Below are positions 7,044 to 14,195 of a stretch of 27,569 bases of DNA, one piece after another. This stretch comes from Streptosporangiaceae bacterium (GTDB lineage Bacteria > Actinomycetota > Actinomycetes > Streptosporangiales > Streptosporangiaceae). The stretch is from assembly GCA_030041195.1 (NCBI GenBank), contig JASHOI010000373.1, positions 1-27,569 of the forward strand, in the 5' to 3' direction. Each line of letters starts with the position of its first letter. The first letter of the stretch is position 1. A model generated the notes under the pieces. That model was not told where the DNA came from, did no database searches, and saw nothing but the letters and a program-made list of their open reading frames with translations. Position numbers and translations under genes: made by a program.

Positions 7044-8070
7044 GATCAGGCAGCTTGGCATGGTGGGCCTGGGCCGGATGGGGGCCAACCTGGTCCGCAG
7101 GCTCATGCGCGACGGCCATCACTGCGTCGTCTACAACCGGACCCGCGCCCCTATCGAGCAGCTGGCCAGCGAGGGCGCGACCCCGACCTGGTCGGTCGAC
7201 GAGTTCGTCGCCAAGCTCACCAAGCCGCGGTCGGCCTGGGTGATGGTGCCGGCGGGCGAGATCACCGGGCAGGTGATCGACGAGCTGGCCAAGCGCATGG
7301 AGCCGGGCGACATCATCATCGACGGCGGCAACTCCTACTACCGCGACGACATCGAGCGCAGCAAGCGGCTGGCCGACCGGGGCATCCGGCTGATCGACTG
7401 CGGGACCAGCGGGGGAGTCTGGGGCCTGGATCGCGGCTACTGCCTCATGATCGGCGGTGACGACGACGCGGTCGCGCACCTGGCTCCGCTGTTCGCCTCG
7501 ATCGCGCCGGGGGTCGGCGCGGCCCCGCGCACACCGGGCCGCACCGGCGAGCCCGTCCCCGCCGAGCAGGGCTGGCTGCACTGCGGGTCCAACGGCGCCG
7601 GCCACTTCGTCAAGATGGTGCACAACGGGATCGAGTACGGCATGATGGCGTCCCTGGCCGAGGGGCTGAACGTGCTGCACAACGCCGATGTCGGCACCCG
7701 CAAGCAGGTGGACGACGCGGAGACCGCCCCGCTGGAGCACCCGGAGTACTACCAGTACGACATCGACACGACCGACGTGGCCGAGGTCTGGCGCCGGGGC
7801 AGCGTGATCGGCTCGTGGCTGCTCGACCTGCTGGCCCTCTCCCTGTACCAGTCGCCGGACCTGTCCAACTTCTCCGGGCGGGTCTCGGACTCCGGCGAGG
7901 GACGGTGGACGTCGATCGCCGCGATCGAGGAGGGCGTTCCCGCGCCGTCGCTCACCAACGCTCTGTACTCACGGTTCTCGTCCCGCGAGCTCGACCTGTT
8001 CGCCGACAAGGCGCTGTCCGCGATGCGCAAGCAGTTCGGCGGCCACAACGAGAAGCCGGCCAAAAAATAA
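7030..8070 (+). CDS. gnd: 6-phosphogluconate dehydrogenase, decarboxylating (short form)
   Basis: It converts 6-phosphogluconate to ribulose 5-phosphate and CO2 with reduction of NAD(P)+. The N-terminal Rossmann motif is GLGRMGAN (residues 13-20). The substrate-binding region IDGGNSYYRDD and DCGTSGGVWGL, and the catalytic segment HFVKMVHNGIEYG with Lys195 and Asn199, are all present. At 346 residues it belongs to the shorter bacterial GntZ/YqeC-like group rather than the roughly 470-residue form, and that group often prefers NAD+. The cofactor is not settled here. GAGGGAGG precedes the ATG. Its overlap with zwf supports one transcript supplying pentoses and reducing power. Confidence 0.95.
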   Translation: MAATEIRQLGMVGLGRMGANLVRRLMRDGHHCVVYNRTRAPIEQLASEGATPTWSVDEFVAKLTKPRSAWVMVPAGEITGQVIDELAKRMEPGDIIIDGGNSYYRDDIERSKRLADRGIRLIDCGTSGGVWGLDRGYCLMIGGDDDAVAHLAPLFASIAPGVGAAPRTPGRTGEPVPAEQGWLHCGSNGAGHFVKMVHNGIEYGMMASLAEGLNVLHNADVGTRKQVDDAETAPLEHPEYYQYDIDTTDVAEVWRRGSVIGSWLLDLLALSLYQSPDLSNFSGRVSDSGEGRWTSIAAIEEGVPAPSLTNALYSRFSSRELDLFADKALSAMRKQFGGHNEKPAKK

Positions 8071-8158
8071 GCCGGGAATAGCGCGGTTGGCGCCCATGTC
8101 GCGTGCGCAAACGCGGAGTTAGCATGACACGACTGGCCTGACGAGCTGGGAGTGTCGT

Positions 8159-9118
8159 GTGACTGCCGCCGAAGAGACGCTGGACCGCATCGAAACCTAC
8201 GACCTCGCCGCACTCGGCCGGGCCGACATCGACGACGTGCTCGACTACGTGCACGTGCCAACCGCACGGCTGCCCGAATACCGCAGCCTGTATGACCGGT
8301 ACCTCAGGCAGCGGTGGAACGTCAACGAGCTCGACTTCACGCCGGACAGGGTGGACTGGGCCGAGCGGATGACCGATGCCTCCCGCAACTCGTTCCTGTC
8401 GATCGCCTCCGGCTTCCACCACGGGGAGCGGCAGGTCGCCGTCGAGCTCGCGCCGCTGCTGTTCGGCGTCCCCGAGGACTACAAGATCTTCCTCACCAGC
8501 CACCTCGAGGACGAGGCGCGGCACACCGTGTTCTTCGACCGGTTCTACCGTGACGTCGTGGGCCTGGAAGGCGACGGGATCATGGCGGTGCTCGACGGGT
8601 CGTGGCCCTATATCCAGGAGACGTTCGTGGGGCCGTTCGGCCTGCTCGCCTACCTGACCGACGACCTGCGCCGGGATCCCTACAACAAGCACCTGCAGAT
8701 GAAGTACGCGACCACGTACATCATCTGGATCGAGGGAGTCCTCGCCCTGTCGGTCATGAAGATCACCCTCAACTACGCCAGGGACTACAAGGTGCTGCCC
8801 ACCTTCTACACGGGGTTCACCGCCACCTGCCGGGATGAGGCCCGGCACGTGCAGGCCGGCCTGCGGTACGTGCGGGAGCTGATCGCCGAGGACCCGGCCT
8901 ACGTCAAGGACCTGCACGACACGCTGCGCACGCTGCTCACGATGAGCGCCGCCCGCTCGAGCTACATCGCCTACGAGCCGCTCGGCTGGGACGAGGACCG
9001 GGTCTCGGAGCTGTTCATGAACCAGCTGCACCGCAAGCTCGGCATGGTCGGGGTGTCGCTCCCGGCCGACATGGAGGACATGCTGTCGATGGCCAAGCCG
9101 ACGCTGGCCGGCGGCTGA
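8159..9118 (+). CDS. R2-like diiron carboxylate protein (ribonucleotide reductase small-subunit superfamily, R2lox-like)
   Basis: The 319-residue helical protein has the six expected diiron or Mn/Fe ligands of the ferritin-like R2 fold. These are Glu90 (FHHGERQ), Glu119 and His122 (EARH), Glu192 (IEGVLAL), and Glu227 and His230 (EARH). Both ExxH pairs are intact. No large-subunit (R1) gene is nearby. The R2-like ligand-binding oxidases of mycobacteria are of similar length and bind a long-chain fatty acid at a Mn/Fe site, so an oxidase role is more likely than deoxyribonucleotide synthesis. The start is GTG 8159, with GGGAG seven bases upstream; TAGCAT at 8120-8125 is a possible -10 element. 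The SCP2-like gene begins one base after its stop. Exact family membership needs a profile search. Confidence 0.82.
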   Translation: MTAAEETLDRIETYDLAALGRADIDDVLDYVHVPTARLPEYRSLYDRYLRQRWNVNELDFTPDRVDWAERMTDASRNSFLSIASGFHHGERQVAVELAPLLFGVPEDYKIFLTSHLEDEARHTVFFDRFYRDVVGLEGDGIMAVLDGSWPYIQETFVGPFGLLAYLTDDLRRDPYNKHLQMKYATTYIIWIEGVLALSVMKITLNYARDYKVLPTFYTGFTATCRDEARHVQAGLRYVRELIAEDPAYVKDLHDTLRTLLTMSAARSSYIAYEPLGWDEDRVSELFMNQLHRKLGMVGVSLPADMEDMLSMAKPTLAGG

Positions 9119-9119
9119 G

Positions 9120-9563
9120 ATGAGCGTTTTCATGACCGCGCCGTGGGCGCAAGAATGCCAGGCGGTCTTCAACGCCTGGCCGGATGAGCAGCGGCAGGCC
9201 AGCAAGCTGCAGGACTTCTGGGACTGGATCAACATGATCCGGCCGTTCGTCACGGGCCGCCTGGCGCTCAGCGTGCGGGACATGCCGGACGGCGCTGTCG
9301 GCGACACCCTCACGCTCGACTTCGACGGCGGCAAGGTGACCGCGGCCTCGGTGCTCACCCGGGCCGAGGCCGAGCCCGGCGCGGTGTTCCTGCTCTGCGG
9401 CAGCTACGAGGACTGGCAGCAGATGCTGGCCGGCTACGACGTCGGCAAGATGGTGATGTACCGCAAGCTCATGCTCGAGAAGGGCGACACGCTGCAGTTC
9501 TTCACCGCGGCCTTCTACTGGACCGAGCTGCTTGCCGCGATTCAGTCGGTGCCAGCTGGATGA
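9120..9563 (+). CDS. SCP2-like sterol/lipid-binding domain protein
   Basis: The 147-residue product is a single SCP2-fold domain. Visible features are an early acidic/aromatic helix (LQDFWDWINMI), the strand pair VGDTLTLDFDGGKVT, the segment FLLCGSYEDWQQMLAGYDVGKMVMYRKLML, and a final helix LQFFTAAFYWTELL. The family binds hydrophobic ligands such as fatty acyl groups or sterols in a closed pocket. One base separates its ATG from the stop of the R2-like gene, so the two are co-translated, and a lipid-handling partnership is a reasonable inference. An ATG at 9132 is an alternative start. Its last 62 bases overlap the convergent phosphatase gene. Confidence 0.8.
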   Translation: MSVFMTAPWAQECQAVFNAWPDEQRQASKLQDFWDWINMIRPFVTGRLALSVRDMPDGAVGDTLTLDFDGGKVTAASVLTRAEAEPGAVFLLCGSYEDWQQMLAGYDVGKMVMYRKLMLEKGDTLQFFTAAFYWTELLAAIQSVPAG

Positions 9564-10698
9564 GGCCGTGGTTGCCGTCGGTGCGCCAGGGCCGCCCGGT
9601 GGCGTCGAGTTCGGCGACCGTGACCGGGTTCAGCCCGGTGACCACGTCGGACTTGAGCGTGCGCAGCGCCGCCACCGGCCCCGGGAAGTAGGCCGCCACG
9701 TCCGCGAACGGCGTCGTCGGCGGCCATGCCCGGTCGCCGACCAGGCGGCGGTAGTTGAGGTCGCCCTTGAGGATGGTCAGCGACGCCCGAGCGAACTCGC
9801 CCGCCAGGTCGGCCGGCATCTGCCGGTAGTCCCACGGCGCGCAGTAGAACTCGTGCGTGCCGAGGCGGAGCCTGCCGCCGGCCATCGCCGAATGGACCCG
9901 GCCGGCCGTGACCCGGGGGGTACCTTGCGTAACGGCCAGTCGCCTGAGGCAGGTAACGACGTCGGCGGTCACCGCGTCCGAGACGTAGTACGGACAGGGC
10001 TTGACGTGCACGGTGACGGTGCCGGCGAGGTCGTGGCGCAGCAGGTGGTCGACGAGGACCAGGTCGGCCAGCAGTTCCCGGCCCGCGTTGTCGGTGACCA
10101 GGATCACTGATGCGCCGGGTCCCAGCGCGGCCCACAGGCCGGCGCTGTCATCCGCGACCAGCCCGGCCGCAGCCGGGTCTGCCTGACCCGGCGCCGTGCC
10201 CATGCGGAACCCCAGGTCGGCCCGGTTGCCCCAGACCGAGGCCAGCAGCTTGGCCTGCCGCTGCTGGCCGGCGGGCAGCCGGTCCAGGTCGTCGAGGGCG
10301 GCCAGGTCCGGCTCCAGCGCGGGATCGGTGAGCTCGGCGGCCTTGAGGTACTCGAACGGGTCCACCCAGCGCCACGGACCCGGCCCGAAGAACCCGGTCG
10401 CGTCCAGCAGCCGCCGGTAGAAGTACGACTCCGACCAGAGGAACGGCGCGTCAAGCCAGGGCTTGCCGAAGTGGCCGGCGCCCCAGACCGACCAGGCCGC
10501 GTGGTCGTGGGCGTGCGGGCCGAGCGGCCGCATCACCTCAGACGAGATCTCCTCGAGCAGGCCGTCCAGCGCCCGTCGCTGCGGTGGCCCGAACGGATGC
10601 GCGTCCCGGATTCGGGCGACGAGGCGGGGGGTCCGGTCGTGCCATACCCCCCAGGCGAACCCGTTCGGGTCGTTGCTGCGGAGTTCCGGCGGCAGCAC
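9502..10698 (-). CDS. ARMT1-like damage-control phosphatase (DUF89 family)
   Basis: The 398-residue protein carries the metal-dependent phosphatase motifs of DUF89 (PF01937). TDNAGRELLADLVLVDHLL holds the Asp-Asn metal pair, KGDLNYRRLVGD is a near-invariant segment of the ARMT1 group, and LRTLKSDVVTGL lies near the C-terminus. Characterised members hydrolyse sugar phosphates such as fructose 1-phosphate and are regarded as removing damaged or excess phosphometabolites. The GTG start has no ribosome-binding site but lies seven bases after the TAGCAT hexamer, which fits a leaderless mRNA. It converges on the SCP2-like gene with a 62-base overlap and diverges from the MgtE-like gene. Confidence 0.9.
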   Translation of the reverse strand: MLPPELRSNDPNGFAWGVWHDRTPRLVARIRDAHPFGPPQRRALDGLLEEISSEVMRPLGPHAHDHAAWSVWGAGHFGKPWLDAPFLWSESYFYRRLLDATGFFGPGPWRWVDPFEYLKAAELTDPALEPDLAALDDLDRLPAGQQRQAKLLASVWGNRADLGFRMGTAPGQADPAAAGLVADDSAGLWAALGPGASVILVTDNAGRELLADLVLVDHLLRHDLAGTVTVHVKPCPYYVSDAVTADVVTCLRRLAVTQGTPRVTAGRVHSAMAGGRLRLGTHEFYCAPWDYRQMPADLAGEFARASLTILKGDLNYRRLVGDRAWPPTTPFADVAAYFPGPVAALRTLKSDVVTGLNPVTVAELDATGRPWRTDGNHGLIQLAPTESRQAARSSRRPR

Positions 10699-10704
10699 AG
10701 CGTC

Positions 10705-10710
10705 ATGCTA
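10705..10710 (-). promoter_or_regulatory. -10 element for a leaderless transcript of the phosphatase gene
   Basis: TAGCAT on the minus strand is followed by six bases (GACGCT) and then the GTG start codon. That places the expected transcription start on the first base of the start codon. The gene has no Shine-Dalgarno sequence. No clear -35 element was identified. Confidence 0.5.
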
Positions 10711-10814
10711 CGGCGCCGGGCGGTGTGTGACCCGGGGTGGCAGGACGCCCGCCGCTGCCGTTTACTTGAGGTCAGCGGGGCAGTAGACGATCATGCCGGT
10801 AACGCGAGGAGCCC

Positions 10815-10856
10815 ATGTTGATGCTGCAGAGATTCATGCCCGGCTGCCTGCCATGA
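10815..10856 (+). CDS. Possible 13-codon leader peptide coupled to the MgtE-like gene
   Basis: A short ORF encoding MLMLQRFMPGCLP starts just after a strong GAGGAG (10806-10811), three bases from its first ATG and nine from its third codon, also ATG. Its TGA overlaps the ATG of the MgtE-like gene as ATGA, and that gene has no ribosome-binding site of its own at this start. This arrangement would suit translational coupling or a regulatory leader. Alternatively the large ORF starts at an in-frame ATG at 10793 and the leader is chance. Confidence 0.35.
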   Translation: MLMLQRFMPGCLP

Positions 10857-12097
10857 CCGCGGACGCCGTCTTCACGTCCCGGCTGACCGGCCGCCCGCTG
10901 CTGGACAGCGAGGACATGCCTCTCGGCCGGGTCCGCGACGTGGTCATCCTGCCGGCCGCGGGCGGTGAGCCGCCCTGGGTGGTCGGGCTGGTGGTCAACG
11001 TGCAGCGGCGCGAGATCTTCGTCAACCTGGGCCGGGTCGCGGAGGTCTCGGTCGACGGCGTGCACCTGCGGGGCGGCACGGTCGACCTGCGCCGGTTCAG
11101 CCGCCGGACCGGCGAGATCCTGGCGTCCGAGCTCTACGGCAAGCGCGTGGCGGGCGGAACCGTGCTGGACGTAGGCATCGTCCCGTCCGAGCGCCGGCGC
11201 GCGGCGTGGGAGGTCTCGGTCCTGGCCATCGGCCCCGGCCGGATCCTGGGCTTGGGCGTGCGGCACAACAACACGACGATCGAACCGTGGGACAAGCATC
11301 CGGAGCTGTTCAAGGTGAGCGCTCTCGCCGAGCAGCTCGTCCAGCTCCGGGAGATGAACCCGACCGACCTCGCCAACGCGGTAGAGGCCTTGCCGGACAC
11401 CAGGCGGCAGCAGCTCGCCGAGATGCTGCACGACGAGCAACTGGCCGACGTGCTCGAGGAACTGCCCGAGCAGGACCAGGTGCGGCTGCTGGCCAGCCTC
11501 GGGGTGGAACGCGGCGCCGACGTCGTGGAAGAGATGCAGCCCGACGACGCCGCCGACGTCCTCGGCGAGATGCCGGCCGAGCAGCGGGATCGGCTGCTGG
11601 CCGCGATGGAAGACGTGCAGGCCGACGACCTGCGCCGGCTGTTGCGCTACGACGCGACCACGGCCGGCGGCCTGATGACCTCGCAGCCGCTGGTCGTTTC
11701 GCCCGATACCCCGGTCGCCGAGGTGCTGGCGCAGACCCGCGACCCGAAGGTGCCCGCCACGTCGGCCGCGCAGGTCTACGTCTGCGAACCTCCCACCGAG
11801 ACGCCGACCGGCCGCTACCTCGGCAACATCGGATTCCAGCAGTTGCTGCGCCTGCCGCCGGCCGCCAGAGTCGGCGAGTGCATCGACGACAGCGGGTTCA
11901 TCCGGCCGGACCTTCCCGAGAAGGAGGTGGCCAGGCGCATGGCCGGCTACAACCTGATCGGTGTGGCCGTCTGCGACGAGGACGGCCGCCTGCTCGGCGC
12001 GATAACCGTCGACGACGTCCTGGACCGGATCCTGCCTGTCGGCTGGCGAAAGGGTGAGGCACATGAGGGTGCTGCCGCTGTCGATCCGCCCCGCTGA
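10853..12097 (+). CDS. PRC-barrel / MgtE N-terminal / CBS domain protein without a membrane domain
   Basis: The 414-residue protein has a PRC-barrel-like N-terminus (FTSRLTGRPLLDSEDMPLGRVRDVVIL, then a second similar half to about residue 150). An MgtE_N superhelix follows at about 170-275, with repeats such as LHDEQLADVLEELPEQDQ and MQPDDAADVLGEMPAEQR. A CBS pair ends the protein, beginning TTAGGLMTSQPLVVSPDTP and ending AVCDEDGRLLGAITVDDVLD. In the Mg2+ channel MgtE these cytoplasmic domains gate a membrane domain, which is absent here. It probably senses Mg2+ or nucleotide and acts on another protein, perhaps the overlapping DUF1003 membrane protein. I prefer ATG 10853 because the PRC homology begins there; 10793 is an alternative. 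Confidence 0.88.
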   Translation: MTADAVFTSRLTGRPLLDSEDMPLGRVRDVVILPAAGGEPPWVVGLVVNVQRREIFVNLGRVAEVSVDGVHLRGGTVDLRRFSRRTGEILASELYGKRVAGGTVLDVGIVPSERRRAAWEVSVLAIGPGRILGLGVRHNNTTIEPWDKHPELFKVSALAEQLVQLREMNPTDLANAVEALPDTRRQQLAEMLHDEQLADVLEELPEQDQVRLLASLGVERGADVVEEMQPDDAADVLGEMPAEQRDRLLAAMEDVQADDLRRLLRYDATTAGGLMTSQPLVVSPDTPVAEVLAQTRDPKVPATSAAQVYVCEPPTETPTGRYLGNIGFQQLLRLPPAARVGECIDDSGFIRPDLPEKEVARRMAGYNLIGVAVCDEDGRLLGAITVDDVLDRILPVGWRKGEAHEGAAAVDPPR

Positions 12098-12557
12098 CCG
12101 TTCCGACCTGAACTCGCCGCGGGGCACCGGGCCGCGCCTGGGCGCCCGGTACGACGCTGACGCGTTCGGCCGGGTGTCGGAGAGCGCCGCCAGGTTCCTG
12201 GGCACCGGCCGCTACCTGGTCGGCCAGAGCGCGGTCGTCTTCGTGTGGATCGTGCTCAACATCGTCGGCGGCATCAAGCACTGGGATCCGTACCCGTTCA
12301 TCCTGCTGAACCTGGCGTTCTCGCTGCAGGCGGCCTATGCGGCCCCGCTGATCCTGCTGGCACAGAACCGCCAGGACGACCGGGACCGGGCCAGCATCGA
12401 GCGCGACCGGGAGGTTGCGGCCCGGACCCAGGCCGACACCGAGTTCCTGGCCAGGGAGCTCGCGGCGGTGCGCCTGACGCTCGCCGACGTGGTCACCACT
12501 CATGACCTCGATGACCGGCTCGGCCGCCTGGAGAAGCTCATCGCCGACCGGGCTTAG
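12063..12557 (+). CDS. DUF1003 family membrane protein
   Basis: The 164-residue protein has two membrane helices (about residues 55-73, VVFVWIVLNIVGGI, and 82-105, FILLNLAFSLQAAYAAPLILL) around the signature HWDPYPFILLN. The AQNRQDDRDR segment and a charged C-terminal coiled coil follow. This is the DUF1003 (PF06210) pattern. The function of the family is not established. Its start lies 35 bases inside the end of the MgtE-like gene, so the two are surely co-expressed, and the pair may form a soluble sensor plus membrane partner. ATG 12063 has AGGG eight bases upstream; GTG 12054 is also in frame. Confidence 0.88.
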   Translation: MRVLPLSIRPADRSDLNSPRGTGPRLGARYDADAFGRVSESAARFLGTGRYLVGQSAVVFVWIVLNIVGGIKHWDPYPFILLNLAFSLQAAYAAPLILLAQNRQDDRDRASIERDREVAARTQADTEFLARELAAVRLTLADVVTTHDLDDRLGRLEKLIADRA

Positions 12558-12623
12558 CTGGTCACGGCGAACGGTCAGCACGCTGAGGTCAGCGCCTTCC
12601 CTTGCCGCGGCGCCTCCTTAAAT

Positions 12624-12670
12624 GATCTAGGAGCCTCGCGCGCAAATGCCGCCGGTAATCCTCCTAGATC
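12624..12670. terminator. Perfect 10-bp inverted repeat, likely terminator
   Basis: GATCTAGGAG (12624-12633) and CTCCTAGATC (12661-12670) are exact inverted copies across 27 bases. They lie between the end of the DUF1003 gene and the end of the convergent VOC remnant. A second small hairpin, CCCGC-CTCAT-GCGGG at 12679-12693, overlaps the remnant's stop. There is no U-tract, as is common in high-GC actinobacteria. Confidence 0.5.
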
Positions 12671-12684
12671 TCCATGAACCCGCC

Positions 12685-12870
12685 TCATGCGGGTGGCAGG
12701 ACGTCGATGTCGAACTCGTTGCCGTCGGGATCGTCCAGCCACCGGCCGCCGAGCGTTTCGATCTCGGCGGTGGCCGCGTCGAGGTCGTCGACGATCAGGT
12801 CGAGGTGCAGCCGATTCTTGCCGGACTTGCCCTCTGGCACCCGCTGGAACCCAACCGACGCCGGCATCAT
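12685..12870 (-). pseudogene. Remnant of a VOC/glyoxalase-fold protein
   Basis: Only 61 codons remain where family members have about 115-140. The piece FQRVPEGKSGKNRLHLDLIV matches the middle of small VOC proteins (Glyoxalase_6 type), and LDDPDGNEFDIDVLPPA matches the C-terminal end. Between them, EIETLGGRW joins directly to LDDPDGNEF, so about a dozen residues of the usual strand and loop seem to be missing. An in-frame stop lies nine codons upstream of the first ATG, and no N-terminal half is recognisable upstream. Both the truncation and the internal loss argue for decay, although a short expressed peptide cannot be excluded. Confidence 0.65.
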
Positions 12871-12973
12871 GCTCCGTTGCGCTGTTTGCTTTCCCGGTCA
12901 GAGGAGGTCAGCCAGCATGGCGGCGACGTGGAGCGTCATACTCGCGACTGATGTGTGCACGGCACGCGGCGGT

Positions 12974-12979
12974 TACCGT
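12974..12979 (+). promoter_or_regulatory. -10 element for a leaderless kinase transcript
   Basis: TACCGT fits the actinobacterial TAnnnT consensus and ends seven bases before the GTG at 12987. There is no ribosome-binding site at that start. This supports a leaderless mRNA that begins at or next to the start codon. Confidence 0.45.
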
Positions 12980-12986
12980 CGGTGTT

Positions 12987-14195
12987 GTGTCAGGTCATCA
13001 TCTAGCCGAGCGGCCGCCCGTCCCACCTCCTGCCCGGTTCAGCGATCGGCAGTGGCTGGCCACCTGCGTGCTGGCCGCGTGTGCAGCATGGGCGGTGCTG
13101 GCGGTGATGATGGGGCCGCTTGCCCCGCAGCGAGGGCTGCGGCTCGTTTTCGCCCTCCTGGTGTGCGGCCCGGTCGTTCTGCAGCTGCGCCGCTGGCCAC
13201 TGCCCGTGCTCGGGATCGCGACCGCCGTGTCCGGGCTGGTCGTTGCCTCGGGCTCGACCTCGCTGCCCCTCGCGCTGCTGCTCGGGGTGGCCAGCTATCT
13301 TGTCGCCTCCGGCCTGTCCAGGAAGGTGTCGATCTACGCGGCCCTGGCCGCCGCCGTGGCCCTGGGCGCAGCGCTCGGGTATGCGGCCTTCGCGGGCCGG
13401 ACCGGAATGCTCGCCGCGGGGGCCGTGCTGGGCTTCGGGCCCCTGGTGGCGGGCTGGTTTGCCGGTGACACCGCCGCCACCCGACGGCGCTACCAGGCAG
13501 GGCTGGCCGAGCAGCAGGAGCGGGAGCGAGCGGCGGAGGCCGAACGCGCGCGCCAGGAGATCCGCGAGGAGCGGGTGCGGATCGCCCGCGAACTGCACGA
13601 CGTCGTCGCTCACACTCTGGCGGTGATCACCGTTCAGGCCGGCGTCGGCCGCCGGCTGATGGCGAAGCACCCTGAGGAGGCGGGCCTCGCCCTCGACTCG
13701 ATCGAGACCATCGGCCGGACCGCCCAGGACGAGCTGCGGGTGGTGCTCGGGCTGCTGCGCGACGAGAGCATCGGGCCGGCCGCCCTGGCACCGGCGCCGC
13801 GGCTGGTCGACGTCAAGGAGCTCGTCCACACCGTGCAGGCATCGGGCACCCCGGTGGAGCTGCGGACCTCGGGCGTCGACCGCCAGCTCTCCCCGGCGCT
13901 CGAGCTCTCGATCTACCGGGTCGTGCAGGAGGCGCTCACCAACGTCGTGAAGCATGCACCGGGAGCCAGCGCCACCGTCGACCTCGCCGTCTCAGACCAG
14001 GCGGTGCGCATCGAGGTCACCGACGACGGCGGAGAAGCCGGACGCCCTGACACCGCAGCCGACCCAGGTCAGGGCAACGGGATCGTCGGCATGCGCGAGC
14101 GGACCGGCGCGTTCGGCGGCTGGCTCGTCGCGGAGGCACTCGCCGGCCAGGGCTTTCACGTGCTCGCCGAGATCCCGCTCGACGGGGCCGGATGA
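12987..14195 (+). CDS. Two-component sensor histidine kinase (HisKA_3 type)
   Basis: The 402-residue kinase has an N-terminal membrane region of about five or six helices (roughly residues 22-165) with short loops and no large sensor domain. A cytoplasmic coiled coil (QQERERAAEAERARQEIREE) follows. The HisKA_3 dimerisation box RIARELHDVVAHTLAVITVQ contains the phospho-acceptor His204. The HATPase domain shows the N-box QEALTNVVKHA (about 313), DDGG and GNGIVGMRERTG. I chose GTG 12987 because a TACCGT element precedes it; ATG 12951 is in frame and would add twelve residues. The response regulator gene overlaps by four bases. Such intramembrane-sensing kinases next to ABC genes often respond to envelope stress, an inference here. 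Confidence 0.92.
   Translation: MSGHHLAERPPVPPPARFSDRQWLATCVLAACAAWAVLAVMMGPLAPQRGLRLVFALLVCGPVVLQLRRWPLPVLGIATAVSGLVVASGSTSLPLALLLGVASYLVASGLSRKVSIYAALAAAVALGAALGYAAFAGRTGMLAAGAVLGFGPLVAGWFAGDTAATRRRYQAGLAEQQERERAAEAERARQEIREERVRIARELHDVVAHTLAVITVQAGVGRRLMAKHPEEAGLALDSIETIGRTAQDELRVVLGLLRDESIGPAALAPAPRLVDVKELVHTVQASGTPVELRTSGVDRQLSPALELSIYRVVQEALTNVVKHAPGASATVDLAVSDQAVRIEVTDDGGEAGRPDTAADPGQGNGIVGMRERTGAFGGWLVAEALAGQGFHVLAEIPLDGAG

Noticed and set aside
12624..12670. 10-bp inverted repeat considered as insertion-sequence ends or an attachment site.
   Set aside because: Only 27 bases lie between the arms, no transposase or integrase fragment is near, and no target duplication is visible. A transcript hairpin explains it better.
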